Numbered from the stretch's first letter, positions 17,593 through 25,730 are shown. The stretch is DNA of 64,000 bases from Palsa-851 sp035534435 (GCA_035534435.1 DATLRX010000014.1:1-64000); one strand, 5' to 3'. Program-made: numbers and translations. The notes: a model not told the origin generated them from the sequence alone.

Positions 17593-18391
17593 GGGCGTCG
17601 TGACCGATTCCGGCCTCATCAAGGGCGAAGCGAATGAAGTCGAGGGTCGTGGCCCGTTGATCCAGCGCCCCAGCCGCCGGGTAGGCGACCGCAGCGCGAA
17701 TCAGGTCCCACCACGGAGAGAGATATGGCCCGCGAAGAGCCCAGGCGGCTGCCTGAGGCTTGGTGACGATGTCGCCGGTCACGAGCATGCAGAGCGTCCG
17801 GCACATCGTGAGAACCGCGTATGCCTGGTAGGCATGGTCGAGGAACCGGCCCGGGAACTCGAGCTGCGGCAGCCACCACGTCCGCAGGTTGGCGATGGCC
17901 GCCTCGCGGAGCTCGCCCGGCGTCACCGGCGCGACGATCCGCGCGATCTCGCGACCGGCAAGGATGATCCCATGGGTGCGCAGCAGGTGCTTCTGGATGA
18001 CGAAGTCGGGGCCGAGCGGCTGCAGCTTGAAGCCCTCCTCGGGGTGGAGTTCGAGGACGGCGATGTCGGGCACCCCGTCGGACGCCAGCGCCTTGACCGG
18101 CACGAACATCACCTCGAGCCGGTCCGCGCAGCGCTCACCGCCCCAGCCGAGCATCGCGTGGTGAAGCTCGGCGATGCGTTCGTTGGCGGCGTCGTCGGTG
18201 AGGGAGCGGGTCGCGACGAGAACGTCGATGTCGCTCGTGCGCGGGTTGAACGCGCCGGTGGAGAGCGATCCATATACGTAGACGCCGGCGAGGTTGCGAC
18301 CGAGCACGCTCTGCCACGCCGCGGTGGCCGTCGCGAGGAACGCGCTGATGTGCGGGCCGCCGGCCCTGGTCACGCGCGCGTTCGGCTCCAT
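17582..18391 (-). CDS. Aminoglycoside adenylyltransferase-like nucleotidyltransferase
   Basis: A 269-residue protein with the nucleotidyltransferase signature YGSLSTGAF ... SDIDVLV (Gly-Ser, then Asp-x-Asp for metal) and a helical C-terminal half like DUF4111 of the ANT(3'')/AadA group, which adenylylates streptomycin and spectinomycin. C-terminal elements ELREAAIANL and YAVLTMCRTLCMLVTGDIVTK support this. The ATG at 18391 is chosen because it starts the folded domain, and TAGGCT lies 8 bases upstream. Its stop codon lies in a 15-bp repeat at the integrase promoter. A resistance function is plausible but not proven, since chromosomal homologues may act on other substrates. Confidence 0.78.
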   Translation of the reverse strand: MEPNARVTRAGGPHISAFLATATAAWQSVLGRNLAGVYVYGSLSTGAFNPRTSDIDVLVATRSLTDDAANERIAELHHAMLGWGGERCADRLEVMFVPVKALASDGVPDIAVLELHPEEGFKLQPLGPDFVIQKHLLRTHGIILAGREIARIVAPVTPGELREAAIANLRTWWLPQLEFPGRFLDHAYQAYAVLTMCRTLCMLVTGDIVTKPQAAAWALRGPYLSPWWDLIRAAVAYPAAGALDQRATTLDFIRFALDEAGIGHDAPSS

Positions 18392-18399
18392 GCCGGTGA

Positions 18400-18405
18400 A
18401 GCCTA
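18400..18405 (-). promoter_or_regulatory. -10 hexamer for adenylyltransferase gene
   Basis: TAGGCT on the minus strand ends 8 bases before the ATG at 18391. Confidence 0.35.
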
Positions 18406-18531
18406 CCGAGGAACCGCGTGCCGCTCGAACCGGCCCGGCGCCCGACCGTCGCGAACCCAAGGCCCTGCCATGCCGTGATCGCTGCCGCGTTGTTGGTGTT
18501 GACGTGGCGGTGGGGGATCTCGTGGCCGTGA
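18406..18531 (-). pseudogene. GNAT acetyltransferase C-terminal remnant
   Basis: One minus-strand frame reads HVNTNNAAAITAWQGLGFA then TVGRR, the typical last helix and strand of a GNAT N-acetyltransferase (Asn-x2-Ala-x4-Trp/Tyr-x3-Gly-Phe). Nothing recognisable precedes it, so about two thirds of the gene is missing. It directly abuts the adenylyltransferase start. Probably debris from recombination near the integrase. Confidence 0.5.
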
Positions 18532-18585
18532 GCCCAAGAGCCGGATCGTAAGCCGGTTCCACGCGTCTAGATCGTGAGAATATGC

Positions 18586-18600
18586 ATTATCAGGAGCTTG
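18586..18600. repeat. 15-bp direct repeat, copy 2
   Basis: ATTATCAGGAGCTTG, identical and in the same orientation as 17578-17592. It lies in a gene-poor stretch (18392-18740) that also holds the GNAT remnant. Beyond 18600 I see no gene or structure up to 18740. Confidence 0.75.
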
Positions 18601-18740
18601 AGTGCGGCTCTCAGACCCGTAAGGTAGCTCGCCCCACCCCAGCGTTCGCGGTTCCGGCTTGGTCCAGGGCCTAAAGGGTTCCGGCGCGTCTCTTACGGCG
18701 CCCGAAGATCGTCGCGCGCCCATCGCGTCGCGTCCTTCGC

Positions 18741-18965
18741 CTACTCGTGACGCCCTGTTCCTCTGACGGCCCTTACCGGTTGGATGACCATTTGAGCGAT
18801 CGCGTTCAGCACGATCCCCGAACCCAGTAGGCCGAGGAGCGCCCATCCAATGCTGCCGGTCAGGAGGTAGACGATCAGGAACGTGGCGGCACCCCCCGCG
18901 CCCATCCATACCGCCCACAGGACCTTGAATCGGGTGCGCCGCTCCGTCCCCCGTTGCTGTTCCAT
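18741..18965 (-). CDS. Small two-helix membrane protein
   Basis: A 74-residue protein with a charged N terminus (MEQQRGTERRTRFKV) and two membrane helices (WMGAGGAATFLIVYLLTG and WALLGLLGSGIVLNAIAQMV) joined by a short turn. I do not recognise a family. A GGAGG sequence lies 8-9 bases before the ATG, which supports translation. It stands alone between the integrase-linked region and a degraded hydrolase. Confidence 0.6.
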   Translation of the reverse strand: MEQQRGTERRTRFKVLWAVWMGAGGAATFLIVYLLTGSIGWALLGLLGSGIVLNAIAQMVIQPVRAVRGTGRHE

Positions 18966-19115
18966 GCTCGGCCTCCAACCTTCACTCCCACCCTATGACA
19001 CCGCTCATGACGGCGGAAGTGCCGAAGGTCCCAGAATTCGGCAGGCACGCGATCGGGTATCGGCGCATAAGCCGTTCAACGTCATCTCCTCGGCGCCTCG
19101 GTCCGGGGTCGTCCC

Positions 19116-19345
19116 CTATGCACGACGTGCGACGTGGCGATCGAGGAAGCGCAATGTGCGCTCCCACGCATCCTTCGCTGCCGCGGGATCGTATGCGGGC
19201 AACGTGTCGTTGAAGAAGGAGTGCTTCGCTCCACCGTAGATACGAATGTCGTGCTCGACGCCGCGCGCCGTGAGGCCGCGATCGCGAACGCCACGGGTGA
19301 GATCGCCCGCGCCGGCCTGAAACGCCTTCACCCGGCCCAGCGGGA
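19116..19345 (-). pseudogene. Dienelactone hydrolase C-terminal remnant
   Basis: The minus-strand frame reads GLTARGVEHDIRIYGGAKH followed by SFFNDTLPAYDPAAAKDAWE and RTLRFLDRHV. This is the conserved C-terminal quarter of dienelactone hydrolases, including the catalytic His region (GAKHSFFND). The catalytic Cys and Asp parts are missing; upstream the frame runs into the 3' end of the GH25 gene. No start codon or ribosome site fits. A 5'-truncated relic, convincing from the motif. Confidence 0.7.
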
Positions 19346-19356
19346 AACGAGCGACG

Positions 19357-21093
19357 CTAGCCCGCTGGGTTGAACACCGGCGTCGCGGGCGCCGCACATC
19401 CCGGGCACGCAGGCGCGTACCAGAGCCCGCCTGCCGTCGACCGCCACACGACGTCGATGGCGCCGCTCCCGGCAAAGGCCACCGACGACGGGTCCGACCC
19501 TGCCACGGCACCGAGACCCTCAGGCCCGATGAGCCCGCTCGCCGACGTGTACAGCGCCGACGCGAGCGTCCCGGAGCCGGACTCCCGGGTGTCGACGACG
19601 ACCGCCCCCGGCGCCAGGGTCACCGCCGACGGGTTGCCTTCCACGGCCACGGTCCCGAGCGCGGCGACGCCGCTCAGGACCCCGGCGTTCAGCAGACCGT
19701 GCACGAGCTGCCCGCCGCCGTTCCAGAAGACGTCGATGCCGCCACTCGACGCGCTCACCGATGGGTTGGCCGCGAGCGCGGACGTGGTCAGCTGCTGAGC
19801 GCCGCCCCAGCCCCAGGACGCGCCGGTGTCCTCCCACAGGTCACCCGAGGCGGCACGCCAGAAGACGGTGTCCGAGCCGGCGCCCGCGCTGACGGCGACG
19901 GGGGTGCCGGTGACAGTGCCGCTGTCAAGAGGTGTCGGTCCGCTCCAGGCGCCGTTGAACCGGTCGACCCAGAGGGCTGAGCCGGCGCCGACCCAGAAGA
20001 GGTCGATGAGCCCCGGTCCCGGGGAGACCGCCTCAGGCACCGATCCGACCGAACCGAGCCCCAGCGACACTGGGACGGACCATGTGCCGCTGCCGTACCA
20101 ACCGGCCGTGAACGTCGACTGCCAGACATTGCCGTCCGCTCCCTCCCAGAACGCGTCAATCCGTCCAGGCCCCGACGCCACCACTGACGGGTCCGTTGTC
20201 AGCGCGGCTGACGGGCCGGCCGCGGCGCTGATGTCTGTCGCGCCTGTCCCCCACACCGCGTTCCGGTATCGCAGCGTCCAGACGTGGTCATTCGTCCCCC
20301 GCCAGAGCACGTCGATGTCACCGGCCTGATCGGAGACCGTCTGCGGCGTGCCGGCAACGTTGGTGGCGGCAAGTGCCACCGGGTCGGGCCAGCCGTAGTA
20401 CGGCAGTGATCGGGTGCCACCCTGGTCGAGGTCCACGCGCCCGCTGATCCCCGGCACGGAGCCGGCATCGCTGAACTGCCAGACCTGCCAGCCGGTGCCT
20501 CCCCAGTTGTTCGCCGGCACCTGAGGCGACGACACGAACCAGTTCGCCACCCACAGCGGATCGAGCGTGAACGCCGACGAGTTGATGTTGCCGTTCCACC
20601 AGGCGGGTGATGCGTAGATTGCGGGGAGGGATCCGATTGCAGCGCTGACGGTGTCCACCACCGTCTTCAGATTTGCGATGACGACCGACTGCGGCTCACC
20701 GCCCATGGTCTCGACATCGATCGCGGGCATGAGGTCGCCGTGACTGAACCCGACCGAGCGCAGCTGCGAGATCAGCACGTTGGCCTGCCCCACCGGGCTC
20801 TGCGATGGCTCGAAGAAGAGATACGCGCCAGGGGTCACACCCGCTCCGGTCGCGCCGTGCCAGTTGTTGGCGAACTGCTGGTCGCCGCTTCCGTTGCCGT
20901 CGGCGGCGCGGATATACGCAAAGGAGATCCCCGACGCCGCCACGGAATGCCAGGCGATGGTGCCCTGGAACGAGCTGACGTCGATCCCCTCCTTGGTCGC
21001 CGACGCCTGGGCGTCCATCGACCGCGCCAGCCCACCGGCGGCTGCGGCCAGAACGACCAGGGATGTGGCGGTGGCGGCGATCCGCGACCTCAT
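19357..21093 (-). CDS. Secreted GH25 lysozyme with lectin-like beta-propeller
   Basis: Predicted extracellular muramidase, 578 residues. From ATG 21093 the protein begins with a signal peptide (MRSRIAATATSLVVLAAAAG). A GH25 domain follows (about 35-230) with GIDVSSFQG, AYIRAADG and the catalytic Asp/Glu strand LMPAIDVETMGG. The C-terminal half consists of about six or seven repeats of roughly 48 residues with the pattern IDVFWxG ... LW, for example GRIDAFWEGADGNVW and GLIDLFWVGAGSALW, as in fucose-binding or PLL-type propeller lectins. GGAGGT lies 3 bases before the ATG; an upstream ATG (21141) would spoil the signal peptide. Likely role: cell-wall lysis or remodelling directed by glycan binding. 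Confidence 0.85.
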   Translation of the reverse strand: MRSRIAATATSLVVLAAAAGGLARSMDAQASATKEGIDVSSFQGTIAWHSVAASGISFAYIRAADGNGSGDQQFANNWHGATGAGVTPGAYLFFEPSQSPVGQANVLISQLRSVGFSHGDLMPAIDVETMGGEPQSVVIANLKTVVDTVSAAIGSLPAIYASPAWWNGNINSSAFTLDPLWVANWFVSSPQVPANNWGGTGWQVWQFSDAGSVPGISGRVDLDQGGTRSLPYYGWPDPVALAATNVAGTPQTVSDQAGDIDVLWRGTNDHVWTLRYRNAVWGTGATDISAAAGPSAALTTDPSVVASGPGRIDAFWEGADGNVWQSTFTAGWYGSGTWSVPVSLGLGSVGSVPEAVSPGPGLIDLFWVGAGSALWVDRFNGAWSGPTPLDSGTVTGTPVAVSAGAGSDTVFWRAASGDLWEDTGASWGWGGAQQLTTSALAANPSVSASSGGIDVFWNGGGQLVHGLLNAGVLSGVAALGTVAVEGNPSAVTLAPGAVVVDTRESGSGTLASALYTSASGLIGPEGLGAVAGSDPSSVAFAGSGAIDVVWRSTAGGLWYAPACPGCAAPATPVFNPAG

Positions 21094-21240
21094 GCCACCT
21101 CCGAGAAGGGACCCACCATTGCCCTGAGGATAGACACGCATGTAGCAGTCTCGAGTTTCGTCACCGTATCTTCATCAGAGCTCTCCTCGCGGTTCTGACA
21201 CAGTTGTCTGCGAGACAGTCACACGAAAGGTTGTCTCCGG

Positions 21241-21246
21241 TACCCT
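21241..21246 (+). promoter_or_regulatory. -10 hexamer for DUF929-like gene
   Basis: TACCCT ends exactly 6 bases before the GTG at 21253. A TTGTCT motif occurs twice upstream, at 21203-21208 and 21232-21237; the first has the better spacing for a -35 but neither is ideal. Confidence 0.45.
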
Positions 21247-21252
21247 CAGTCC

Positions 21253-22209
21253 GTGGACACGCCTCAGCGCAAGCCCGCGGGTAAGACGCCGCCTCCGGGT
21301 GTGAGGCCGTCCGGCAAGCCGCTCACCAAGAAGCAGCGCAGGAACCAGGCAGCGATCCGATCGGTCGCGCTGAGCCGCCGCCCGCCGTGGCAGTCCCCGA
21401 CGGTGATCACCTCGGTGAGCGTCGGCATCGTCGCCGTCGTGCTCATCATCATCGTGCTCATCAACCAGGTCGGCGGCAGCAACGTCGGCACCAGCGTGCC
21501 GATCTCCGCGAACGTCGCCAGCATCCTTCTGCACCCGAACCCGTCGGTGATCTCAACTGTGGGCTCCGGCAGCCAGCCCGGCGAGATGGTCAAGCTGCCG
21601 GGCAACACCGTCCTCAAGGACTCGAGCGGGAAGCCGATGCTCGTGTACGTCGGTGCCGAGTACTGCCCGTTCTGCGCCGCAGAGCGCTGGAGCATGATCT
21701 ACGCGCTCTCGCAGTTCGGAACCTTCACTGGACTGACGCAGATCGAGTCGTCGTCGACCGACGTGTATGCGAACACCAACAGCTTCACGTTCCACAAGGT
21801 CACCTACACGAGCCCGTACATCGACTTCGTCCCCGCCGAGGTCCTGGATCGCAACCAGAACCCGCTCGACACACCGTCGGCGCAGGTGACCGCCATCTTC
21901 AAGAAGTACAGCACGCCGCCATACACCTCAACAACCGGCGGCTTTCCCTTCCTCGACATCGCCGGTCTCTACACGCTCTACAACACGAGCTACAGCCCGC
22001 AGATCCTCGCCAATCTCACGTGGCAGCAGATCGCGACGAAGCTCAAGAACCCCGCCGATCCGGTGACGCAAGCGATCGTCGGTAACGCCAACATCCTGAC
22101 GGCGGCGATGTGCATCGCAACCGGCGACGTGCCTGCATCCGTCTGCTCCACCTCCACGATTCAGGCGATCGAACCGAGCCTCAAGGCACTCAAGACTCCG
22201 ACGAGCTGA
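21253..22209 (+). CDS. DUF929-like membrane-anchored thioredoxin-fold protein
   Basis: A 318-residue protein. A basic, proline-rich cytoplasmic N terminus (about 1-50) and one membrane helix (ITSVSVGIVAVVLIIIVLIN) precede an extracytoplasmic domain with the redox motif Cys-Pro-Phe-Cys in VGAEYCPFCAAERW. The segment PMLVYVGAEYCPFC fits a thioredoxin-like strand, and GGFPFLDIAGLYTLY follows as in the DUF929 family. A second Cys pair near the C terminus (MCIATGDVPASVC) may form a structural or resolving disulfide. It probably oxidises or reduces exported proteins in partnership with the DsbB-like protein encoded 14 bases downstream. Confidence 0.82.
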   Translation: MDTPQRKPAGKTPPPGVRPSGKPLTKKQRRNQAAIRSVALSRRPPWQSPTVITSVSVGIVAVVLIIIVLINQVGGSNVGTSVPISANVASILLHPNPSVISTVGSGSQPGEMVKLPGNTVLKDSSGKPMLVYVGAEYCPFCAAERWSMIYALSQFGTFTGLTQIESSSTDVYANTNSFTFHKVTYTSPYIDFVPAEVLDRNQNPLDTPSAQVTAIFKKYSTPPYTSTTGGFPFLDIAGLYTLYNTSYSPQILANLTWQQIATKLKNPADPVTQAIVGNANILTAAMCIATGDVPASVCSTSTIQAIEPSLKALKTPTS

Positions 22210-22223
22210 GCGGAGGCTTCGCG

Positions 22224-22856
22224 TTGGTCGCCGTCAGCTCGTTCTCGATCATCACCACGGGCTACGCCGTGCTCGCGCTCATCGCCGACGCGATGGTGGT
22301 CGTGGTGGTCATGGGTTTTCTGCTGACGCGGACGTCGCCTGCCAGTCGCGAAACGTGGCGACGGTTCCGCGATGCGGTGACGCCGTTCACATTGCACCTC
22401 GCGTGGATCGTCGCGATGCTCGCAACGCTGGGGAGCCTCTATCTCTCGCAGATCGCAAACCTGACGCCATGTGAGTTTTGCTGGTTCCAGCGCATCTGCA
22501 TGTACCCGCTCTCCCTGCTCCTCGGCATCGCAGCGTTCCGCGGTGACACCCGGATCGCCAAGAAGTATTTCCTCACGTTGTCGATAGTGGGTGCGGCTCT
22601 CGCCACATATCACTACCAGCTGGAGCACATCGCCGGAGAGCCCACCGTGTGCGGGGCGGCGGTCCCGTGCGATATGGCGGCATTCAATATCTTTGGATTC
22701 ATCTCCGTCCCCTTCCTCTCGCTGGCGGCGTTCCTCCTCATCACGACGTTGCTGCTCCTCGGTCGCACGCCGAGTGACGAGGAAGACGAGGACGACTCCG
22801 TCGAGGACGGCGACACCATCGAGCTTTCCGACACGACGCTGCCGGCGACCGCCTGA
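22224..22856 (+). CDS. DsbB/BdbC-like disulfide oxidoreductase
   Basis: Membrane protein that re-oxidises a thioredoxin-like partner using quinone. The 210-residue product has about five helices, the redox pair CEFCWFQR at the start of a periplasmic loop, and a second pair in VCGAAVPCDMAAFN, both hallmarks of DsbB/BdbC. The TTG at 22224 is the best start (GGAGG at 22212-22216, spacing 7); the frame is open upstream inside the preceding gene. A Glu/Asp-rich tail follows the last helix. It is evidently cotranscribed with the DUF929-like gene. Confidence 0.87.
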   Translation: MVAVSSFSIITTGYAVLALIADAMVVVVVMGFLLTRTSPASRETWRRFRDAVTPFTLHLAWIVAMLATLGSLYLSQIANLTPCEFCWFQRICMYPLSLLLGIAAFRGDTRIAKKYFLTLSIVGAALATYHYQLEHIAGEPTVCGAAVPCDMAAFNIFGFISVPFLSLAAFLLITTLLLLGRTPSDEEDEDDSVEDGDTIELSDTTLPATA

Positions 22857-22868
22857 CCTGTCGCCCGG

Positions 22869-23594
22869 TCAGGTGAGCTCGCCGAGATACTTCGGCAGCA
22901 TCTCGCGCCACGTCGACCAGTCGTGGTCGTACTCGGATCCCCACAGATCGACGCGATTGGGAACGCCTTTGCTCCCCAGCACGTGCGCGAGTCGCCACGA
23001 CTCACCCGTGTTCTCCCAGCGGCCCTCGCCGGATGCCAGGATCGCCTGACGGCTGCGCAGCAGTGCCAAATGCTCGCCGTTCAGGCCGGGCAGAAAGTAC
23101 GACGGTGTCGCGAAGTACAGGTCGTCGCCCGCGCCCTCTCCGACGAAGCGTGAGATGTCGTACGTCCCGCTCATGCCGAGCGCATTCGTCACCACGTCCG
23201 GGTAGTGACACAGGAGCGCCACCGCGTTGAAGGCGCCGATGGATGCGCCGGCAGTCATCACGGTGATGTCCGGGCTGTCGCAATCCATACGGATCATCGG
23301 GATCAGCTCGTAGCGGACGAACTCGAGGAATCCGCGCAGCAGCGCAGCGCGATATCGCGGGTCGCCATCACCGCGCAGCATCGCCGCCCCCGATACGCTG
23401 TCGCACGAGTAGAGCTTCACCCGCCCGGCCTCGAGATACGCCCCCACCGAGTCGACGAGCCACATGCGCTCGATCTCCTCGGCGTCACCCCCGGCCGTCG
23501 GGAACACGATGACCGGCCGGCCGAAGTGACCCCAGCGCGCCACGGTGACGTCGGACGCGACTCGTCCCGAATACCAGCGCTCTCGCCGCTTCAT
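22869..23594 (-). CDS. Esterase of the PF00756-type alpha/beta hydrolase family
   Basis: A 241-residue cytoplasmic alpha/beta hydrolase. The nucleophile elbow is GASIGAF (Ser), and the C-terminal His is in DLWGSEYDHDWSTWR, as in esterase-D-like proteins. The oxyanion region PVIVFPTAGGDAEEIE lies near the N terminus. The ATG at 23594 begins the recognisable domain; longer open sequence upstream runs into the end of the next gene. It is the last gene of a four-gene minus-strand unit with an ATP-grasp ligase, an S51-like protein and a second esterase. It may release or trim an ester- or amide-linked product of that island. Substrate unknown. Confidence 0.8.
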   Translation of the reverse strand: MKRRERWYSGRVASDVTVARWGHFGRPVIVFPTAGGDAEEIERMWLVDSVGAYLEAGRVKLYSCDSVSGAAMLRGDGDPRYRAALLRGFLEFVRYELIPMIRMDCDSPDITVMTAGASIGAFNAVALLCHYPDVVTNALGMSGTYDISRFVGEGAGDDLYFATPSYFLPGLNGEHLALLRSRQAILASGEGRWENTGESWRLAHVLGSKGVPNRVDLWGSEYDHDWSTWREMLPKYLGELT

Positions 23595-23640
23595 GGCCGG
23601 GAAGTCTCGCGCATCGGCACGGGCCCGCGCTGGCTCAGGG

Positions 23641-24804
23641 TCAGGGATAGATGAGGCGCGCTTCTCCGGGGAACAGCCAGCCGAGACCGTCCAGGAGGCG
23701 GTCACGCCAGTTGATCCAGTTGTGGCCGTCGAGGGCTTCGACAACCTTCAAGGTCCCGGCCATCTGCTCCAGCACGCCGACCATTGCGCGGTCCGGTTCG
23801 GCGAGCGGCTCGAACACGCCGTAGGTCATGAAGACGCGCTCGGTGACCATCGGTGGGCCCTCGCGGACCTTGTTGACGAACCGGATGACGGGCTCGAACA
23901 CGCGACCATAGCTGTGCTCGCCCGGCTCACCGGTGAAGCGCAGCGACGGTGACTCGAGAAGCAGACCTCCGTAGAAGCCCGGCGCCCGGACGGCGGCGGC
24001 GAGCGACGCGACGCCGCCGAAGCTCGCGCCCATCAGCACGCGGGCGCTCGGGGCGCCGCGCAACTGGAACGTCCCCTCGAGTTGCGGCACCAGCTCGCTG
24101 GTGAGGAAGCGGCTGTGGGCGAGGCTTGCGGCATATTCCCGGAGACGGTCTCCGGGGTGCGTGAAGACCACGAGACAGTCCGCGATGAGGCGGCGGTGCA
24201 TGAGGTTGTCGAGCACCGTTCCCATCGACGAATGGTTGAGGAAGTCACCGCCGTCGTGCACGATGAGCAGCGGCAGGCGCCGGTCGCGCCGCCTGCGCGC
24301 CGGGACATACACCGTGACGTGCGCCTCGCGACGCAGCGCCTTGCTCGCGATGCGCAGGTCGGCAAGCTCGCCCGGCACCGCCGCGGGGTCCGGGTACGTC
24401 CAGTCGGGTCGCGCATAGCCGTCGGCTTCGAGCACGGACTGCGACCCGATGGCGTCGGACACCGCGTTCTGGTTGAGCGGATCGTTCATGCTCTCCGCGC
24501 TGTCGCCGCGGCGGACGAGCATCCGGTACTGAATGCGTGCACCGCGCGGCAGCTCGATGCTCGCGTGCCACAGGTCCGTGCCCTTCATCCGGCGAAGCGG
24601 CAGTGGGATGGGCACCCCCATGATACGGTGCTCGACGCCGACCCAGTCGGCCTCCCCTCGCCAGAGGAACGTGCACGTCGATCCTTCGACGAGCGGGACC
24701 GAGTGATCGCGCAGCAGCTGGTCGATCGCCTCGGGAGAGGCGCCGTCGTTGCGAAGCCTGGCGAGGGCGTGCTGAGGCTGCGAGGGCGCAGGGCTCACGC
24801 TCAA
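23641..24804 (-). CDS. Enterochelin-esterase-like hydrolase
   Basis: A 387-residue protein with an N-terminal beta-sandwich resembling that of Fes/IroD (about 30-130; TCTFLWRGEADW, ASIELPRGARIQYRMLV). An alpha/beta hydrolase domain follows with LPLLIVHDGGDFLNH, the nucleophile motif GASFGG, and a late His in DGHNWINWR. Fes-type enzymes cleave ester bonds of catecholate siderophores, but no siderophore synthesis genes are visible, so the domain order is informative and the substrate is not. It overlaps the upstream S51-like gene by 4 bases, so the two are translationally coupled. Confidence 0.82.
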   Translation of the reverse strand: MSVSPAPSQPQHALARLRNDGASPEAIDQLLRDHSVPLVEGSTCTFLWRGEADWVGVEHRIMGVPIPLPLRRMKGTDLWHASIELPRGARIQYRMLVRRGDSAESMNDPLNQNAVSDAIGSQSVLEADGYARPDWTYPDPAAVPGELADLRIASKALRREAHVTVYVPARRRRDRRLPLLIVHDGGDFLNHSSMGTVLDNLMHRRLIADCLVVFTHPGDRLREYAASLAHSRFLTSELVPQLEGTFQLRGAPSARVLMGASFGGVASLAAAVRAPGFYGGLLLESPSLRFTGEPGEHSYGRVFEPVIRFVNKVREGPPMVTERVFMTYGVFEPLAEPDRAMVGVLEQMAGTLKVVEALDGHNWINWRDRLLDGLGWLFPGEARLIYP

Positions 24805-25730
24805 GCCGCCTCCGTCCCCCGCACGAGGCGGCCGTCGGGAGCGACGACCCCGACAGTGCCGAGGTCAGCGGGCAGGCCGGCGCTCAACTCGAGACGGTCG
24901 CCGGCGTCGAGAACGACACACACGCGCGGAGCGAACCGTGCTGCGAGCAACGCGCGCGCATCGGCGTCGTGTCCGTGCAGCCGCTCCGACACCGGGAGCG
25001 CGACGAGGCCGCGGGCCACGCCGATGCCGATGTCGTAGAGCTCCGCGGGTCGCGCGGCGGGATCGTCGTCGTCGATCACGACAATGTGCTCGGAGATCGC
25101 CATGCAACCCGATGACCAGACGAGCAGCGGCTGCGCTTCGATGAGCGCCGCGAGGTTGCAGAGATGCAGGCAGTCGTTCAGCACGCCAACATGGCCGCCG
25201 GCAATCGCGATCGCGGCGCACTCCCCCACGATCGACGCGACCTCATCGCGATGCCGGCTGATCATCGACCGATGGTGCGGGGGGTGCGTGGCGTGGAAAC
25301 GGTCGTACGCGGCCGCCATCGCCGCAGCGTGCGACTCGTCGATCGTGCGCACCGCCTCGATGGCGGCCGTGAGCTGCTCGCCCGCCCCGCCTGGTGTACC
25401 GGCGAAGCGCTTGCGCATCACATCGACGCCGTCGAGCGCGGCGCGCACCCTGCGCTGGTACTGCTCGCGCAGGTCGTCGAGCTGCGTCCGCAGCAGACGC
25501 TCGGCCTCGGCATACTCGGAGTCGCTGCTGAGCACATCGAGCCGACGCCCGTACAGCCCGAGGTTGCGCGAGCCACCGCCGAGACGGCGGTCGATCTCCG
25601 CGTCGTTTCGCTCACCCTCCTCCCATCCGGCGGTGATCAGGGCCACCGGACCGTCGACACCGAAGGCCTCGATCTCCGCCGCAAGGTCGACCTCGTCGTT
25701 GAGTGGACCGAGCAGCGTCACCCGCCTCAC
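24801..25730 (-). CDS. S51/cyanophycinase-like protein
   Basis: A 309-residue protein with distant features of the class I amidotransferase-like peptidases (peptidase E/cyanophycinase). These are VALITAGWEEGERNDAEI near the N terminus, AIAIAGGHVGVLNDCLHL in the middle, then LLVWSSGCMAISEHIVVIDD, where the Ser after Trp-Ser would take the nucleophile position. Between the first two elements is a charged helical insert (about 65-120) that may be a coiled coil. It overlaps the ATP-grasp gene upstream and the esterase gene downstream by 4 bases each. It could hydrolyse a peptide made by the adjacent ligases. Family placement is inference from motifs, with moderate certainty. Confidence 0.55.
   Translation of the reverse strand: MRRVTLLGPLNDEVDLAAEIEAFGVDGPVALITAGWEEGERNDAEIDRRLGGGSRNLGLYGRRLDVLSSDSEYAEAERLLRTQLDDLREQYQRRVRAALDGVDVMRKRFAGTPGGAGEQLTAAIEAVRTIDESHAAAMAAAYDRFHATHPPHHRSMISRHRDEVASIVGECAAIAIAGGHVGVLNDCLHLCNLAALIEAQPLLVWSSGCMAISEHIVVIDDDDPAARPAELYDIGIGVARGLVALPVSERLHGHDADARALLAARFAPRVCVVLDAGDRLELSAGLPADLGTVGVVAPDGRLVRGTEAA

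Noticed and set aside
18392..18740. tRNA gene as attachment site for the recombinase
   Set aside because: I read this stretch and both repeat flanks for a cloverleaf and TTC-type loop and found none; the 15-mer is not a tRNA 3' end.
21094..21141. Upstream start of the GH25 gene at 21141
   Set aside because: It would place 16 uncharged, glycine-rich residues before a proper signal peptide; ATG 21093 has GGAGGT next to it.
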